Shown here: positions 26,885-43,872 of the stretch, piece by piece
Numbering within the stretch: position 1 is the stretch's first letter
Layout: each line of letters opens with the position of its first letter
NCBI GenBank assembly: GCA_942493245.1
Contig: OW818685.1
Span: forward strand, 372,001-436,000
Length of the DNA: 64,000 bases
From: DAOPYU01 sp942493245
GTDB taxonomy: Bacteria > Sumerlaeota > Sumerlaeia > UBA8349
Direction: 5' to 3'
The notes under the pieces: generated by a model
What the model was told of the DNA's origin: nothing
The model's input: only the letters and a program-made list of their open reading frames with translations
Database searches by the model: none
Made by a program: the position numbers and the translations under genes

Positions 26885-28429
26885 TCAAGTGCATCCGAGG
26901 GCGGGTTTTCCCGGTACGCCGAGGAGTCTTCCTTTCAGAAAGACGACGAAGGCGCGACTCAGAATCAGCCGCCAGCGCTCAGTCCAATCCAACTGCTCCG
27001 CAGCCTTGCGAAGGTGCTGGAAAAAGCCCGTCAAACCGCGCAAAACTTTGCGGATGGAGGCCGACTCGGCATGCAGACTCGTCAGGGTCAGCGTGGTCTG
27101 ACCGGCGTGTTGCGTCTGCTTGCCCACGGCGTGCAGAAGAAGCGGGCGGCTGGTCTGCGCCTCGTGGTGTTTGTCGGGCAGGGCCAGGCGCGCGAACAGC
27201 GACCACCAGTTGTAGACCAGAGCCGTGTGGCGAGCCATGATCTGGCAGCGTTTCTGGTCCCGACTCGTGAACCCGCCCCAGCCCCACTGGTTCTTCAACT
27301 CATCGAAGACGTTCTCGCAGTCCGCCCGGTCCCGGTAGTGCTGCGCCAACGTGAGGATTTCGCCCGCGAGGTCCGTCACCAGTACGGCGTACTCGTACGG
27401 GCCCACCGTCTCGAGTGTCTCGACAAAAGCCAGTTCCAACTGTCCTGGTTGTGGACGGTTGGCCAAAAGCAGATCGCCTTTCAGGCGCCGACGCAGGACG
27501 ACGACCTTGCGCTCGCGCTCCCACCCACTCAGGCGCAACTTCGACTCCACGCCCTCCCACCCCGGGCCGGCGTCCTCCCACTCGGAGCGCGCGAAGAGTT
27601 TCTCGATCAGCCCCCGTACTTTCTGAGTCTGGCGCAACTTGAACAGATAAGGCTGTCCCCGTTTCTCGCACTCGCGCATGACCGTGTCGTTGCCGAAGGC
27701 ACAGTCGCCGCGCACGAAGACCGGCCGCTGTTCGGGGGACAGGGTGTCGAGAAAGGAGAAGAACGAGGGGCTCGTGTACTTCGCCGCCGTCCGGTTGCCC
27801 GACTGCACCTCGACGTCGAGCACCAGGCGCAGGTTGGCCAGAAAGTAGGTGTGGTACGTGTGCGAGGGACGGCCCGGTTTCTGCGGGTTGTAGCCCTTCA
27901 CGGCCCCTTCCTGACGGCCGTAGAGCGGCTTGACGGTCGTGTCGAGATCCAGAATCCACGGCTCGCACAACAAAGCCTCGTAACAGCGCCGCAAGTGATG
28001 GGTTTGCCAGAGCGCGCACTCCTCCCCATCCACGGCCTGAAACGCCCGGCGCACCGAGTCCTCGCTGGCCACCTTCGACATGCCGAGCAATTCCGGATTC
28101 ACCCCATCGGCCCGAATCGCCGCGATGTGAGCGTAGCGCGTGTGACCCGCCAGCAGACACAGCAGAGTCGTCCCCAGAATGTCGCGCTTGGCCGGGGCAT
28201 TGGGGCTGTGGTACTCCAGCGGGCAATCCTGAACCCAGGCATCAAAAAGATGGGCCGTCTTGAGGAACTCGATGAAGAACGGCAATTGCCCCAGAGGCGT
28301 CACGGCCGCCTGGGGCGCCCACTCCACGTGGACCCGGCCGCCAAAAGTGTCCACCACCAGAGATTCGATCTCGGGCGCATTGGAGTCACCCAATGGGTGA
28401 GGGGTTGGGAAGAGATTTTTCTCGTTCAT
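26885..28429 (-). CDS. IS1380-family transposase
   Basis: 514 aa, ATG at 28429. DDE-type catalytic residues are visible: ILDLDTTVKPLYG (first Asp), FVRGDCAFGND (second Asp) and YRDRADCENVFDELKNQWGW (Glu in the YREK-like region), with the GFTSRD segment after it. Full length for the family, with no frameshift. It fills the insertion sequence almost entirely (about 56 bp on each side). Catalyses cut-and-paste transposition. Confidence 0.93.
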   Translation of the reverse strand: MNEKNLFPTPHPLGDSNAPEIESLVVDTFGGRVHVEWAPQAAVTPLGQLPFFIEFLKTAHLFDAWVQDCPLEYHSPNAPAKRDILGTTLLCLLAGHTRYAHIAAIRADGVNPELLGMSKVASEDSVRRAFQAVDGEECALWQTHHLRRCYEALLCEPWILDLDTTVKPLYGRQEGAVKGYNPQKPGRPSHTYHTYFLANLRLVLDVEVQSGNRTAAKYTSPSFFSFLDTLSPEQRPVFVRGDCAFGNDTVMRECEKRGQPYLFKLRQTQKVRGLIEKLFARSEWEDAGPGWEGVESKLRLSGWERERKVVVLRRRLKGDLLLANRPQPGQLELAFVETLETVGPYEYAVLVTDLAGEILTLAQHYRDRADCENVFDELKNQWGWGGFTSRDQKRCQIMARHTALVYNWWSLFARLALPDKHHEAQTSRPLLLHAVGKQTQHAGQTTLTLTSLHAESASIRKVLRGLTGFFQHLRKAAEQLDWTERWRLILSRAFVVFLKGRLLGVPGKPALGCT

Positions 28430-28433
28430 GCAC

Positions 28434-33866
<5,433 letters not shown>

Positions 33867-34576
33867 GGTGGCCGATTTCCCTTTCCCGCAGGTGGATTCC
33901 CTTCGCACACGCTCTACCATTACCTACGGGAAACCGGAGAAAAGGTTACAGCCTTTGAACGATTTTTTTCCATCGGATTGTGAAAAAAATCCGAAAGGCG
34001 GGTTTTCCGGTCAAAAAAGACGAGGAACCTATTTTTTCGACCCCGAAAAACACGAAATTGCCTGGCGCGGCGAAGCCGCAAGCAACGGGTTGCCCCGGCA
34101 GGGGCAAAGGTCCGTAGCCGGGGGTGGAGCGCAGCGGAACCCCCGGAAGAAAGTCCTTTTTAAAGCGCCCCAGAGGGGCGCAGGGCGGTTTGTTAATGAA
34201 ACAAGAACTGAAACTCCGATTTTTCCTCCGCCCCATCCGGGGCGGGTAAAATTTGGGGACGGGTCCGGGGGTTCCGCTTCGCTCCACCCCCGGCTACTAT
34301 CCCGCGCCCCTGCCGGGGCGCTTTCATTCAACCTCAGAAATGTTCGCAGTTTGTGTAGATTCTGAGAGATCGTAGTACGAAAACCACTTTTCCACGGCTG
34401 GCATTTCCCCTTCCACCCTTTGCATTCCCGCAGTCCCCCCGTCCACTCTGTTCTTGACCGTCCGGGGGAAAGTGGGGAAGATGACGGCGCGTGACCAGCC
34501 GGAGGCTTCACGGCGCGTAATCGGTCGCGGGGACGTCCCAGGGTCCTTTTGTTCAATCCACTCAGGTTCGGGTCTT
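33867..34576. other. Divergent intergenic region with element copy 2
   Basis: 710 bp between the kinase gene (minus) and the importer operon (plus). It is dominated by the palindromic element at 34090-34325. No credible small gene; no clear promoter pair. Confidence 0.4.
34090..34325. repeat. Six-hairpin palindromic element, copy 2 (core inverted)
   Basis: Same build as 25877-26124: hairpin 34090-34107, 33-bp arms 34114-34146 and 34265-34297, end hairpin 34304-34321. The internal part is the reverse complement of copy 1: the CCTCCGCCCCATCCGGGGCGG hairpin, here on the right, is on the left in copy 1. The arms differ by one base (GCGCAGC versus GCGAAGC). The recurring 20-bp motif lies just outside at 34064-34083. 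Confidence 0.8.
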
Positions 34577-36793
34577 ATGAAGGGGTACGCGCTCCTCATC
34601 GCCGGTACCGTCTTGTGCATCGCCCTGATCGGCATGGGGTTGACGCAATGCAGCAACTGTCCCTACCGCCCGGGTGAAGTCGCGGAAAAGACCCGGTATT
34701 TCTGGCTTCTGGCGCCCACCACCAAACTCGACCCCGCCCGCGCCTATTACGACCACGAAGCGTTGACGATTGACAATATCTACGAATCCCCCTTCGAGTA
34801 CCATTACCTGAAACGCCCCTACGAGGTGGTTCCGCTGACGTGCCAGGAAATCCCCAAGCCCGAGTATTTCGACGCGGCGGGCAACCGGCTCGACATGAAC
34901 ACCACGATCAGTCTCATTGCGCGGGTCGAGTACACGATCCGGCTCAAACCGGGAATTCTGTATCAGCCTCACCCCTGTTTCGCGCGGGACGAGGCGGGAC
35001 GCCCCCTGTACCGCGATCTGAAGCCGGAGGATGTGCGCGATTACGAGACGCCCAACGATTTTCCCGTGCAGGACACGCGCGAACTGGTGGCCGAGGATTA
35101 TGCGCTCGGAATCCGGCGTCTGGCCGACCCGCGCACGCAATCGCCCATGCTGTCTATTCTGGAGCGCAACATTCTGGGGCTGACGGAGCTGCGCGAGGCG
35201 TATGAAAAGAACCTGGCCGAGGCGCGGAAGACCCTGTCCGGCGCCGAGGGGGGCGACGAGTGGAACGAGACGCAGGCGCCCATCCCGATGGACTTGATGG
35301 CGCCGGAGTTCCCCGGCATTCAGGTGCTCGACCGGCATACGTTCAAGGTGGTCCTCAAGCGTCGCTACCCGCAGATTCTCTACTGGATGGCGATGCACAG
35401 TTTCTCGCCGATCCCGCAGGAGGCGCTGGATTTCTACGACCAGCCGGCGCTGATCGAGAAGCAGATCGGGTTGAACCGTTGGCCGGTGGGGACGGGACCG
35501 TTCTACATGGAAGAATACGACCCCAACCACCGGATCGTTCTGAAGCGTAACCCGAACTACCACCCCGATTTCTATCCGTCGGAAGGGATGCCGGGGGACC
35601 GCGAGGCGGGCTTTTTGGACGACGCGGGGCAGCGGATGCCCTTTGTGGACCGGGCGGTGTTCTACATCGAGCAGGAGGCGGTGCCGCGCTGGAACAAGTT
35701 CCGCCAGGGCTACTTCGACGAGGAGGAGAACTTCTCTTCGGACGTGTTCGAGCAGGCCATGTCCATGTCGGCACGGGGCGAGTCGGACCTGTCCCCCGAG
35801 ATGCAGGAGCGCGGGGTCCGGATCAACACGTCCGCCGGGATGTGGATTCGCAACTTCGCGTTCAACATGCTCGACGAGGTGGTGGGCGGGTACACGGAAG
35901 AGAAATGCAAACTGCGTCAGGCGATTTCGATCGCGCTCGACTCGAACGAGTATATCGACATCTTCGAGAACGGGCGGGGTGTGCTGGCGCAGAGTATCCT
36001 GCCCCCCAGCGTTTTCGGGGCGGAAGCGGGCGAGGCGGGGACAAATCCGTTCGTGAACGCGTGGGACCCGGTGCGACAGCGCCACGCGCACAAGTCCGTC
36101 GAGGAGGCGAAACGTCTATTGGCCGAGGCGGGATATCCCGGCGGGCGCGGACCGGACGGCAAGCCGCTGACGATCTACCTGGACCATCAGATGGGAAACA
36201 ACCCCTCCTTCGTGGCGCAGAACGAGTGGTTCCGGCGGCGACTCGAAAAGGTCGGGATCAACCTGGTCGAACGGCCCACGGACCTGAGCCGGTTTCGCCA
36301 GAAGGTGGACACGGGCAACTGGCAGTGCCAGCGGTCGGGTTGGATCGCGGACTATCCCGATCCTGAGAACTTCCTGGCGTTGCTCTACAGCAAGAACATG
36401 AAGGTCAAGACCCTGGGCGAGAACGTGGTGAATTACGAAAACCCCGAGTACGACCGCCTGTTCGAGCAGATGGAAGGGATGGAGAACGGCCCGGAACGCA
36501 AGGCGATCATTGACCGGATGATCCGTATCACGCAGCATGACGCGCCGTGGGTCTGGGGGTACTTTCAGGTCAATTACCTGATGGCGCACACGTGGCTCAA
36601 GAACGCCAAGTACCACGACGTGGGCAAGGGCGTGGTAAAGTTCCGCCGGGTGGACGCCGAGCAGCGGTCGCAGCTCCAGCGGGAATGGAACCGCCCGGTT
36701 GTTTGGCCGGTGGTGGCGGTTCTGACGGCGGTGGCGCTGGTGGTGCTGCCGGGGATTGTGATTTACGACCGGCGCCGGAAGCGGGGAGGCTGA
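34577..36793 (+). CDS. ABC peptide-type substrate-binding protein, anchored at both ends
   Basis: 738 aa, ATG at 34577. Family 5 extracellular solute-binding protein (Dpp/Opp type): LDPARAYYDHEAL near the N-terminus, GTGPFYMEEYDPNHRIVLKRNPNY, RQAISIALDSNEYI, then NWQCQRSGWIADYPDPENF. The N-terminus has a hydrophobic leader with a QCSNC cysteine cluster. Unusually the C-terminus ends in a strong transmembrane helix (WPVVAVLTAVALVVLPGIVI) followed by RRRKRGG, so the protein is probably tethered in the inner membrane rather than free. First gene of a four-gene operon; the permease starts 5 bp after its stop. Confidence 0.9.
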   Translation: MKGYALLIAGTVLCIALIGMGLTQCSNCPYRPGEVAEKTRYFWLLAPTTKLDPARAYYDHEALTIDNIYESPFEYHYLKRPYEVVPLTCQEIPKPEYFDAAGNRLDMNTTISLIARVEYTIRLKPGILYQPHPCFARDEAGRPLYRDLKPEDVRDYETPNDFPVQDTRELVAEDYALGIRRLADPRTQSPMLSILERNILGLTELREAYEKNLAEARKTLSGAEGGDEWNETQAPIPMDLMAPEFPGIQVLDRHTFKVVLKRRYPQILYWMAMHSFSPIPQEALDFYDQPALIEKQIGLNRWPVGTGPFYMEEYDPNHRIVLKRNPNYHPDFYPSEGMPGDREAGFLDDAGQRMPFVDRAVFYIEQEAVPRWNKFRQGYFDEEENFSSDVFEQAMSMSARGESDLSPEMQERGVRINTSAGMWIRNFAFNMLDEVVGGYTEEKCKLRQAISIALDSNEYIDIFENGRGVLAQSILPPSVFGAEAGEAGTNPFVNAWDPVRQRHAHKSVEEAKRLLAEAGYPGGRGPDGKPLTIYLDHQMGNNPSFVAQNEWFRRRLEKVGINLVERPTDLSRFRQKVDTGNWQCQRSGWIADYPDPENFLALLYSKNMKVKTLGENVVNYENPEYDRLFEQMEGMENGPERKAIIDRMIRITQHDAPWVWGYFQVNYLMAHTWLKNAKYHDVGKGVVKFRRVDAEQRSQLQREWNRPVVWPVVAVLTAVALVVLPGIVIYDRRRKRGG

Positions 36794-36798
36794 GGGCC

Positions 36799-37779
36799 AT
36801 GCTGACGTATCTGATCCGCCGCATCTGTTATGCGCTCCCGATCCTGATCGGGGTGAACCTGTTGACGTTTCTCCTGTTCTTCTTCGTCTATACGCCCGAG
36901 GATCTGGCCAAGACGGCGGTGGGGGAAAAGCACGCCTCGCCCGAACAGATTCAGTCGTGGATGCGAGAGCATGGGTACGACCTGCCGCGGTTGTGGAATG
37001 GCGAGGAAACGGGGACGGGCCGGTTGACCCAGACAATTTTCTGGCAGAAAAGCGTGTCGCTGTTTTTCTTCGATTTCGGCAAGTCGGACGCGAACGACGC
37101 GCGCATCGGCGATGAGATCCGGCGGCGCATCGGGCCGTCGCTCTCGATCACGGTACCGATGTTTCTGATTCCGCTGGTGCTCAATACGGTGGTGGCCATG
37201 TTCGTGGCGTTCTACCGGGGGACGTATATTGACTTTTCGACGATGATCCTGTGCGTGGCGCTCATGTCCATCTCGATTCTGTTCTACATCCTGTTCGGGC
37301 AATTCGTTCTGGCGCGCTGGCTCAAGCTGTTGCCGGTCTCGGGGTTCGACTCGGGATGGCAGCGTGTGCAGTTTGTGGCTTTGCCGGTTCTGATCGGTGT
37401 GGCCGCGACGCTGGGACAGGGGATTCGATACTACCGGACCCTGTTTCTGGAGGAGATCAACAAGGATTACGTCCGCACGGCGCGGGCCAAAGGGTTGAGC
37501 GAGGGGGTGGTGTTGTTCAAGCACACGCTCAAGAATGCCCTGATTCCGATTCTGACGTCGGTGGTGGTGATGATTCCGTTCCTGATCACGGGCAATCTGC
37601 TGCTGGAGCAATTCTTCGCGATCCCTGGACTGGGTAGTTACCTGATTCTGGCGATTCAGACGCAGGATTTTGCCGTGGTGCGCGCGATGGTGTACTTGGG
37701 CGCGTTGTTGTATGTGTCGGGCTTGATTCTGGTGGATGTATCGTACACGCTGGTGGACCCGCGTATTCGGTTGAGTTGA
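36799..37779 (+). CDS. ABC peptide transporter permease, DppB-like
   Basis: 326 aa from the ATG at 36799, with GGGAGG and GAGGG just upstream. The longer open frame upstream is the reading-frame shadow of the preceding gene. Begins MLTYLIRRICYALPIL as DppB/OppB proteins do. Six membrane segments and the EAA loop for ATPase contact: DYVRTARAKGLSEGVVLFKH. Works with the second permease and the fused ATPase to import oligopeptides or similar solutes. Operon gap on each side is 15 bp or less. Confidence 0.93.
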   Translation: MLTYLIRRICYALPILIGVNLLTFLLFFFVYTPEDLAKTAVGEKHASPEQIQSWMREHGYDLPRLWNGEETGTGRLTQTIFWQKSVSLFFFDFGKSDANDARIGDEIRRRIGPSLSITVPMFLIPLVLNTVVAMFVAFYRGTYIDFSTMILCVALMSISILFYILFGQFVLARWLKLLPVSGFDSGWQRVQFVALPVLIGVAATLGQGIRYYRTLFLEEINKDYVRTARAKGLSEGVVLFKHTLKNALIPILTSVVVMIPFLITGNLLLEQFFAIPGLGSYLILAIQTQDFAVVRAMVYLGALLYVSGLILVDVSYTLVDPRIRLS

Positions 37780-37793
37780 GAGAGAACACCGAT

Positions 37794-38959
37794 ATGGAAT
37801 GGCTGAGAACAGGACTGGATTTTCTGAGGACGACCTGGGCAACGGCCTGGGGCCAGTGGAACTGGTACGTCCAGGACGCGATTGTGGCCGGTCTGGTTCT
37901 GGGCGTGTTGGCGCTGGTGTGGCAGCTGAGCCGACGCGAGTATTGGCGGCTGGCGTATCGCGAGGTGGTGAGGCGCCGGCTGGCCGTGGTCTCGTTTGGG
38001 GTGATCTGTCTGTATGTGTCCATCGCGTTTCTGGACAGCGTCGGGTGGCACCCACCTCTGCGCGACGCAAAGGGCGTGACGTTGACCAGTCCGGAAGGGA
38101 AAACAATCTGGGATCCGAAGGGGCTTTCGATGCTGGACTATCTGCTGCGGAGCATTCGCGCGCGCGAGGAAAAAACCTTCTCCGCGCCGCTGGCCCGCGA
38201 GCAGTTCACCTCGGAGCTGATGGTGGACGAACAGGGTCAGACCCGGATGGGACACCCGTCCCTGCAATATCCGGGACAGCATCTGTTTGGAACGGACAAG
38301 GTCGGCAACGATGTGCTCTATCTGAGCCTGAAGGGCATCCGCACGGGGATTATCATCGGGGCGGTCACAACCTTGCTGGCGGTTCCGTTCGCGATTCTGT
38401 TCGGCCTGCTGGCGGGGTATTTCGGCGGGTGGGTGGATGACGCGATTCAGTATTTCTACACGGTGCTGTCGTCCATTCCCAATGTGCTGGTGATTGTGGC
38501 GTTCATGGTGATTGCGGGGCGCGGGTTGCCGCAGTTGTGTCTGGTGATGGGGATCACGTCCTGGACGGGACTGTGCCGGGTGCTGCGCGGCGAGACGATG
38601 AAGCTGCGCGAGATGGAGTTCATTCAATCGGCCAAAGCGATGGGTGTGCCCGCCTGGAAGATTCTGGCGAGGCACATCGTGCCGAACGTGTTGCACGTGG
38701 TGCTCATCACGGCGGTGCTGCGTTTCTCGGACCAGGTGCTGGCCGAGGCGGCGCTGACGTACATGGGCATCGGGGTGGACCCGTCGGTGACCATCTCGTG
38801 GGGACAGATGATTGTGGACGCGCGGCTCGAACTGGCGCGCGATCCGGTGATCTGGTGGAAATTGGTCGCCGCGTTTGTGTTCATGCTGGGGCTGGTGTTG
38901 CCTACCAATGTTTTTGGCGACGCGTTGCGCGACGCGCTCGACCCGAGGCTGAGAACGCG

Positions 38960-38963
<4 letters not shown>
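37794..38963 (+). CDS. ABC peptide transporter permease, DppC-like
   Basis: 389 aa, ATG at 37794, following GAGAGAGA. An extra N-terminal membrane segment (YVQDAIVAGLVLGVLALVWQ) precedes the usual DppC first helix. A long periplasmic loop leads to HLFGTDKVGNDVLYLSLKG, typical of OppC/DppC. The EAA loop is FIQSAKAMGVPAWKILARH. Stop overlaps the ATPase start (ATGA at 38960-38963), so translation is coupled. Confidence 0.93.
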
Positions 38964-40987
<2,024 letters not shown>

Positions 40988-41000
40988 CGAGGAATTCGGT

Positions 41001-42497
41001 TCAGGGAATCTTTTTTTCGATCTCGGGCTTGTAATTCGGATTGGGCTGGGGCATTTTTGCGCCCACATCGCGTTGCCAGTCGCGAAGCAGGGTCCGCATT
41101 TTTTCCACGATCCGGGGGAAAGTTTTCGCCAGATCCTGTCGTTCTCCCGGATCGTCGAGCAAGTCGTACAATTCCACCTTGCCCAGTTCGTAGAATTCGA
41201 TGAGTTTCCATTTGCCGAGCCGCACGGCGGCGCCGGGTGTCCACCCGCTCGTGTGATAATGTGGGAAATGCCAGAAAAGTGCTCGGTGCTGCAGTTTGGA
41301 CTCTCCGTGCAGCAGAGGCATCAGGCTCACGCCGTCGCGGTGCTGGCGCGGTCGGAGAGGCAGACCGGCCAGGTCGAGAAGGGTGGGGTAGAAGTCCGTG
41401 CTCGTGACTGGAACGGAACAGACCGCTCCCGCCCGGGTCAGACCCGGCACGCGCACGATCAGAGGCTCGCGGATGCCCCCCTCGTAGCACCACCCTTTGC
41501 CCGCCCGCAACGGCAGGTTCGACGTGGGCGACTGCCCACGCAGCATGGTGGAAAGTCCCCCATTGTCGGACGTGAAGATGATGACGGTCTCATCTCCGAT
41601 GCCCAGCCGCTTGATCGTGTCGAGGATTCGTCCCAGATTTTCATCCATCGAATAGACCATCGAACCGTAGGCGGGATCGTCCTGCCGCAGTTTCGTGAAG
41701 GCGTCGTGTTCGTTCCGTCGGGCCGCCGTGGGATCGAGTTTCGGCAGCGCGGCGGCCTTCTTCCGAAAACGGGCGATGTGTTTCCTGCAGGCCTGGATGG
41801 GCTGATGGACCGTGTAGAAACAGTGGAAGGCCAGAAACGGCTGATCGGGCCGTTTCCGGACATGATCGGTGATGGCGCGTATCGTCTCATCGGCCAGGCG
41901 GTCGGTCAGGTATTCGCCAAGGGGGCCGTCCGGAAGTTTGGGGTTCTTGTAAGGGACGTAATAATCATGCGTGGGTTGTCCCATGTGAGTGCCCCCGCTG
42001 TTGGTATCGAACCCCTGATTTTCAGGATCGTGTCCCTCAGCACCCAGGTGCCATTTTCCCACGAAGTAAGTGGCATAACCGGCTTCCTTCATCGCTTCGG
42101 CTATCGTGACCTCGTTCAGGGGGAGGGCGTCCAGATCCTCGGGCCCCCTCAGCTTGCGTTTTTGGGGGTCGTCCCCTGGAATCCAGTCTGTGATATCGAG
42201 TCGGGCCGGGTGCTTGCCGGTCATGATGCTGGCCCGCGTGGGCGAACAGACTGGCGCGGCGGCGTACGCGTCGGTGAAACGCACGCCGCTGGCGGCCAGA
42301 CGGTCCGTGTGAGGCGTTTCGCAAAAGGTGGAGCCGTAACAGCCCAGATCGGCCCAACCCAGGTCGTCCACCAGGAAGAACAGGAAATTCGGAAGTTTCC
42401 GCTTCGGGAAAAAGAAGGGACGGGGAAGATTGCATCCGGATGCGGCCGCAACCGCTGCTCCCAGGCCCAGATGTTTCAAGAAATTTCGACGATTCAT
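41001..42497 (-). CDS. Sulfatase with Tat-like lipoprotein leader
   Basis: 498 aa, ATG at 42497. Leader NRRNFLKHLGLG followed by a lipobox AASGC suggests Tat export and lipidation. The sulfatase core shows LVDDLGW (metal), the FGly motif CSPTRAS at residues 84-90, GKWHLG, HTxxH-like FYTVHQP, and FTSDNGG. The cysteine-type CxPxR requires formylglycine maturation, normally by FGE or anSME. Probable substrate: sulfated polysaccharide or ester. Last gene of a minus-strand cluster, 42 bp after the glycosyltransferase. Confidence 0.93.
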   Translation of the reverse strand: MNRRNFLKHLGLGAAVAAASGCNLPRPFFFPKRKLPNFLFFLVDDLGWADLGCYGSTFCETPHTDRLAASGVRFTDAYAAAPVCSPTRASIMTGKHPARLDITDWIPGDDPQKRKLRGPEDLDALPLNEVTIAEAMKEAGYATYFVGKWHLGAEGHDPENQGFDTNSGGTHMGQPTHDYYVPYKNPKLPDGPLGEYLTDRLADETIRAITDHVRKRPDQPFLAFHCFYTVHQPIQACRKHIARFRKKAAALPKLDPTAARRNEHDAFTKLRQDDPAYGSMVYSMDENLGRILDTIKRLGIGDETVIIFTSDNGGLSTMLRGQSPTSNLPLRAGKGWCYEGGIREPLIVRVPGLTRAGAVCSVPVTSTDFYPTLLDLAGLPLRPRQHRDGVSLMPLLHGESKLQHRALFWHFPHYHTSGWTPGAAVRLGKWKLIEFYELGKVELYDLLDDPGERQDLAKTFPRIVEKMRTLLRDWQRDVGAKMPQPNPNYKPEIEKKIP

Positions 42498-42539
42498 GCT
42501 GATCCTTCTACGGGAATTTTCGGGGACGGTTCTTTTCGT

Positions 42540-43838
42540 TCAATGTGTCTCCTGGAAATATAGAGTTTCAAGTTGGCGGGCCACGGCCTCGGGGAAGTGC
42601 TCTTCGCGCGCGTGGCGCTGCGCGGCGGCGGCCAGGCGCAGGCGCAGAGCCGGATTCGTACACAGGTCGAACAGCCGCCCGGCCAGGGCGTCCGTGTCCC
42701 CTTCCGGATACACCAGGCCGGTCTGATTGTGGACGATTTCTTCCTCGATTGTGTTGGCGGCGGCGGCCACAATGGCTTTCCCCTGGGCGAGCGCGCGGAT
42801 GGCGCTGGCCGAACTGAACGCGACTCCGGGGGCGCTGCGGAAGGGGAGCGCCAGGATGTTCGTCCGTTCGAGCCGGGCGTCGCGAAGCGGCGTTTCGGCA
42901 AACCCGGGCGCGAAGTGGATGAGACGGACGCAGCGCGACCCGGCCACGCGGCCTTCGAGTGCTTCAAGGTAACCGGGGGGACAGCCACGCGGAGAGACGC
43001 CTCCAAAAATTAAGAGACGGACAGGAACAGAGGGGCTGTCCCCGTTTTTTTGTAAGTCATTCAGCCGATCGGTCAGTTTTTCAACCCCGCCAATCAGATC
43101 CTCGATTCCCTTGTTCGGCGCGATGAAACTGAAGAACGTGATGAGGATTTCGCCGGGGCGAGTGGAAGCCAGAACCGGGTCGTTGAGGGATTGAGAACTC
43201 GCGCCGCTCCCTTTTTCGGGGACGGACTCAGCAAACACGTGGTTGAGACGCTCGATTCGCGCGCCACGGTAGAGCGGATGGGCGCGCAACACCTGGCAAC
43301 CGGCCTCGGTCATGGCGAGCACGGCCTCGCAGCGGCGCACAAACCGGCGCTCGATCTGGTGTTTGCCCCACGCGACCGCCGTCTCCGCCGCCTTGGTCAG
43401 GGCGACGTTGAAAAGGCGCAGGCGCGTGAGACCGGCGTATTCGGTGTGAACGTACCGGTATGGGTTCGAACAGAGTTGTGGCGGGTCGTGGACCGTACAG
43501 AAAAACCGGGCCTTGGGGAGGAGTTCCTGCAAACGGATCGTTGCCCAGAATTCGCGATGGAGGGCATTGCCCGCGTCGGCGTGGACGATGATGTTGTGTC
43601 CGTCATGCTGGAAAGGCCGGAGACCTTCCTCGACGGCCAGCAGCACGGCGTTGCGGTCGTCGCGGGAGTCAATCCGCTCGGGTACTTCGGGAGAGAGGAA
43701 GTCAATGACCTCGACACCCGAAAGTTTCTTCAAGGCTTCCAGAAAATGGTCGGAGTATTCCGAAATGGCTGTGCGCGTCGGGTCCGACGGGCGCACGTAG
43801 AGAAGAATTGGGGACAGTTTGGACGCAGAATCGGACAT
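42540..43838 (-). CDS. GT-B glycosyltransferase family 4-like protein
   Basis: 432 aa with start at the ATG at 43838; an in-frame ATG eight codons upstream (43862) is possible. N-terminal half: ILLYVRPSDPTRTAISEYSD and FFCTVHDPP. C-terminal half: ITFFSFIAPNKGIEDLIGG (the usual GRxxxxKG region), LIFGGVSP and ALAQGKAIVAAAANTIEEEI, HNQTGLVYPEGD, as in GT4 transferases, where the last segments bind the nucleotide sugar. Acceptor unknown; surface glycan synthesis is plausible. Lies between the cysteine desulfurase and the sulfatase in a tight cluster. Confidence 0.82.
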   Translation of the reverse strand: MSDSASKLSPILLYVRPSDPTRTAISEYSDHFLEALKKLSGVEVIDFLSPEVPERIDSRDDRNAVLLAVEEGLRPFQHDGHNIIVHADAGNALHREFWATIRLQELLPKARFFCTVHDPPQLCSNPYRYVHTEYAGLTRLRLFNVALTKAAETAVAWGKHQIERRFVRRCEAVLAMTEAGCQVLRAHPLYRGARIERLNHVFAESVPEKGSGASSQSLNDPVLASTRPGEILITFFSFIAPNKGIEDLIGGVEKLTDRLNDLQKNGDSPSVPVRLLIFGGVSPRGCPPGYLEALEGRVAGSRCVRLIHFAPGFAETPLRDARLERTNILALPFRSAPGVAFSSASAIRALAQGKAIVAAAANTIEEEIVHNQTGLVYPEGDTDALAGRLFDLCTNPALRLRLAAAAQRHAREEHFPEAVARQLETLYFQETH

Positions 43839-43872
43839 GGATTGAATCTGTCCCCTCCTCATTATTTTCAGA

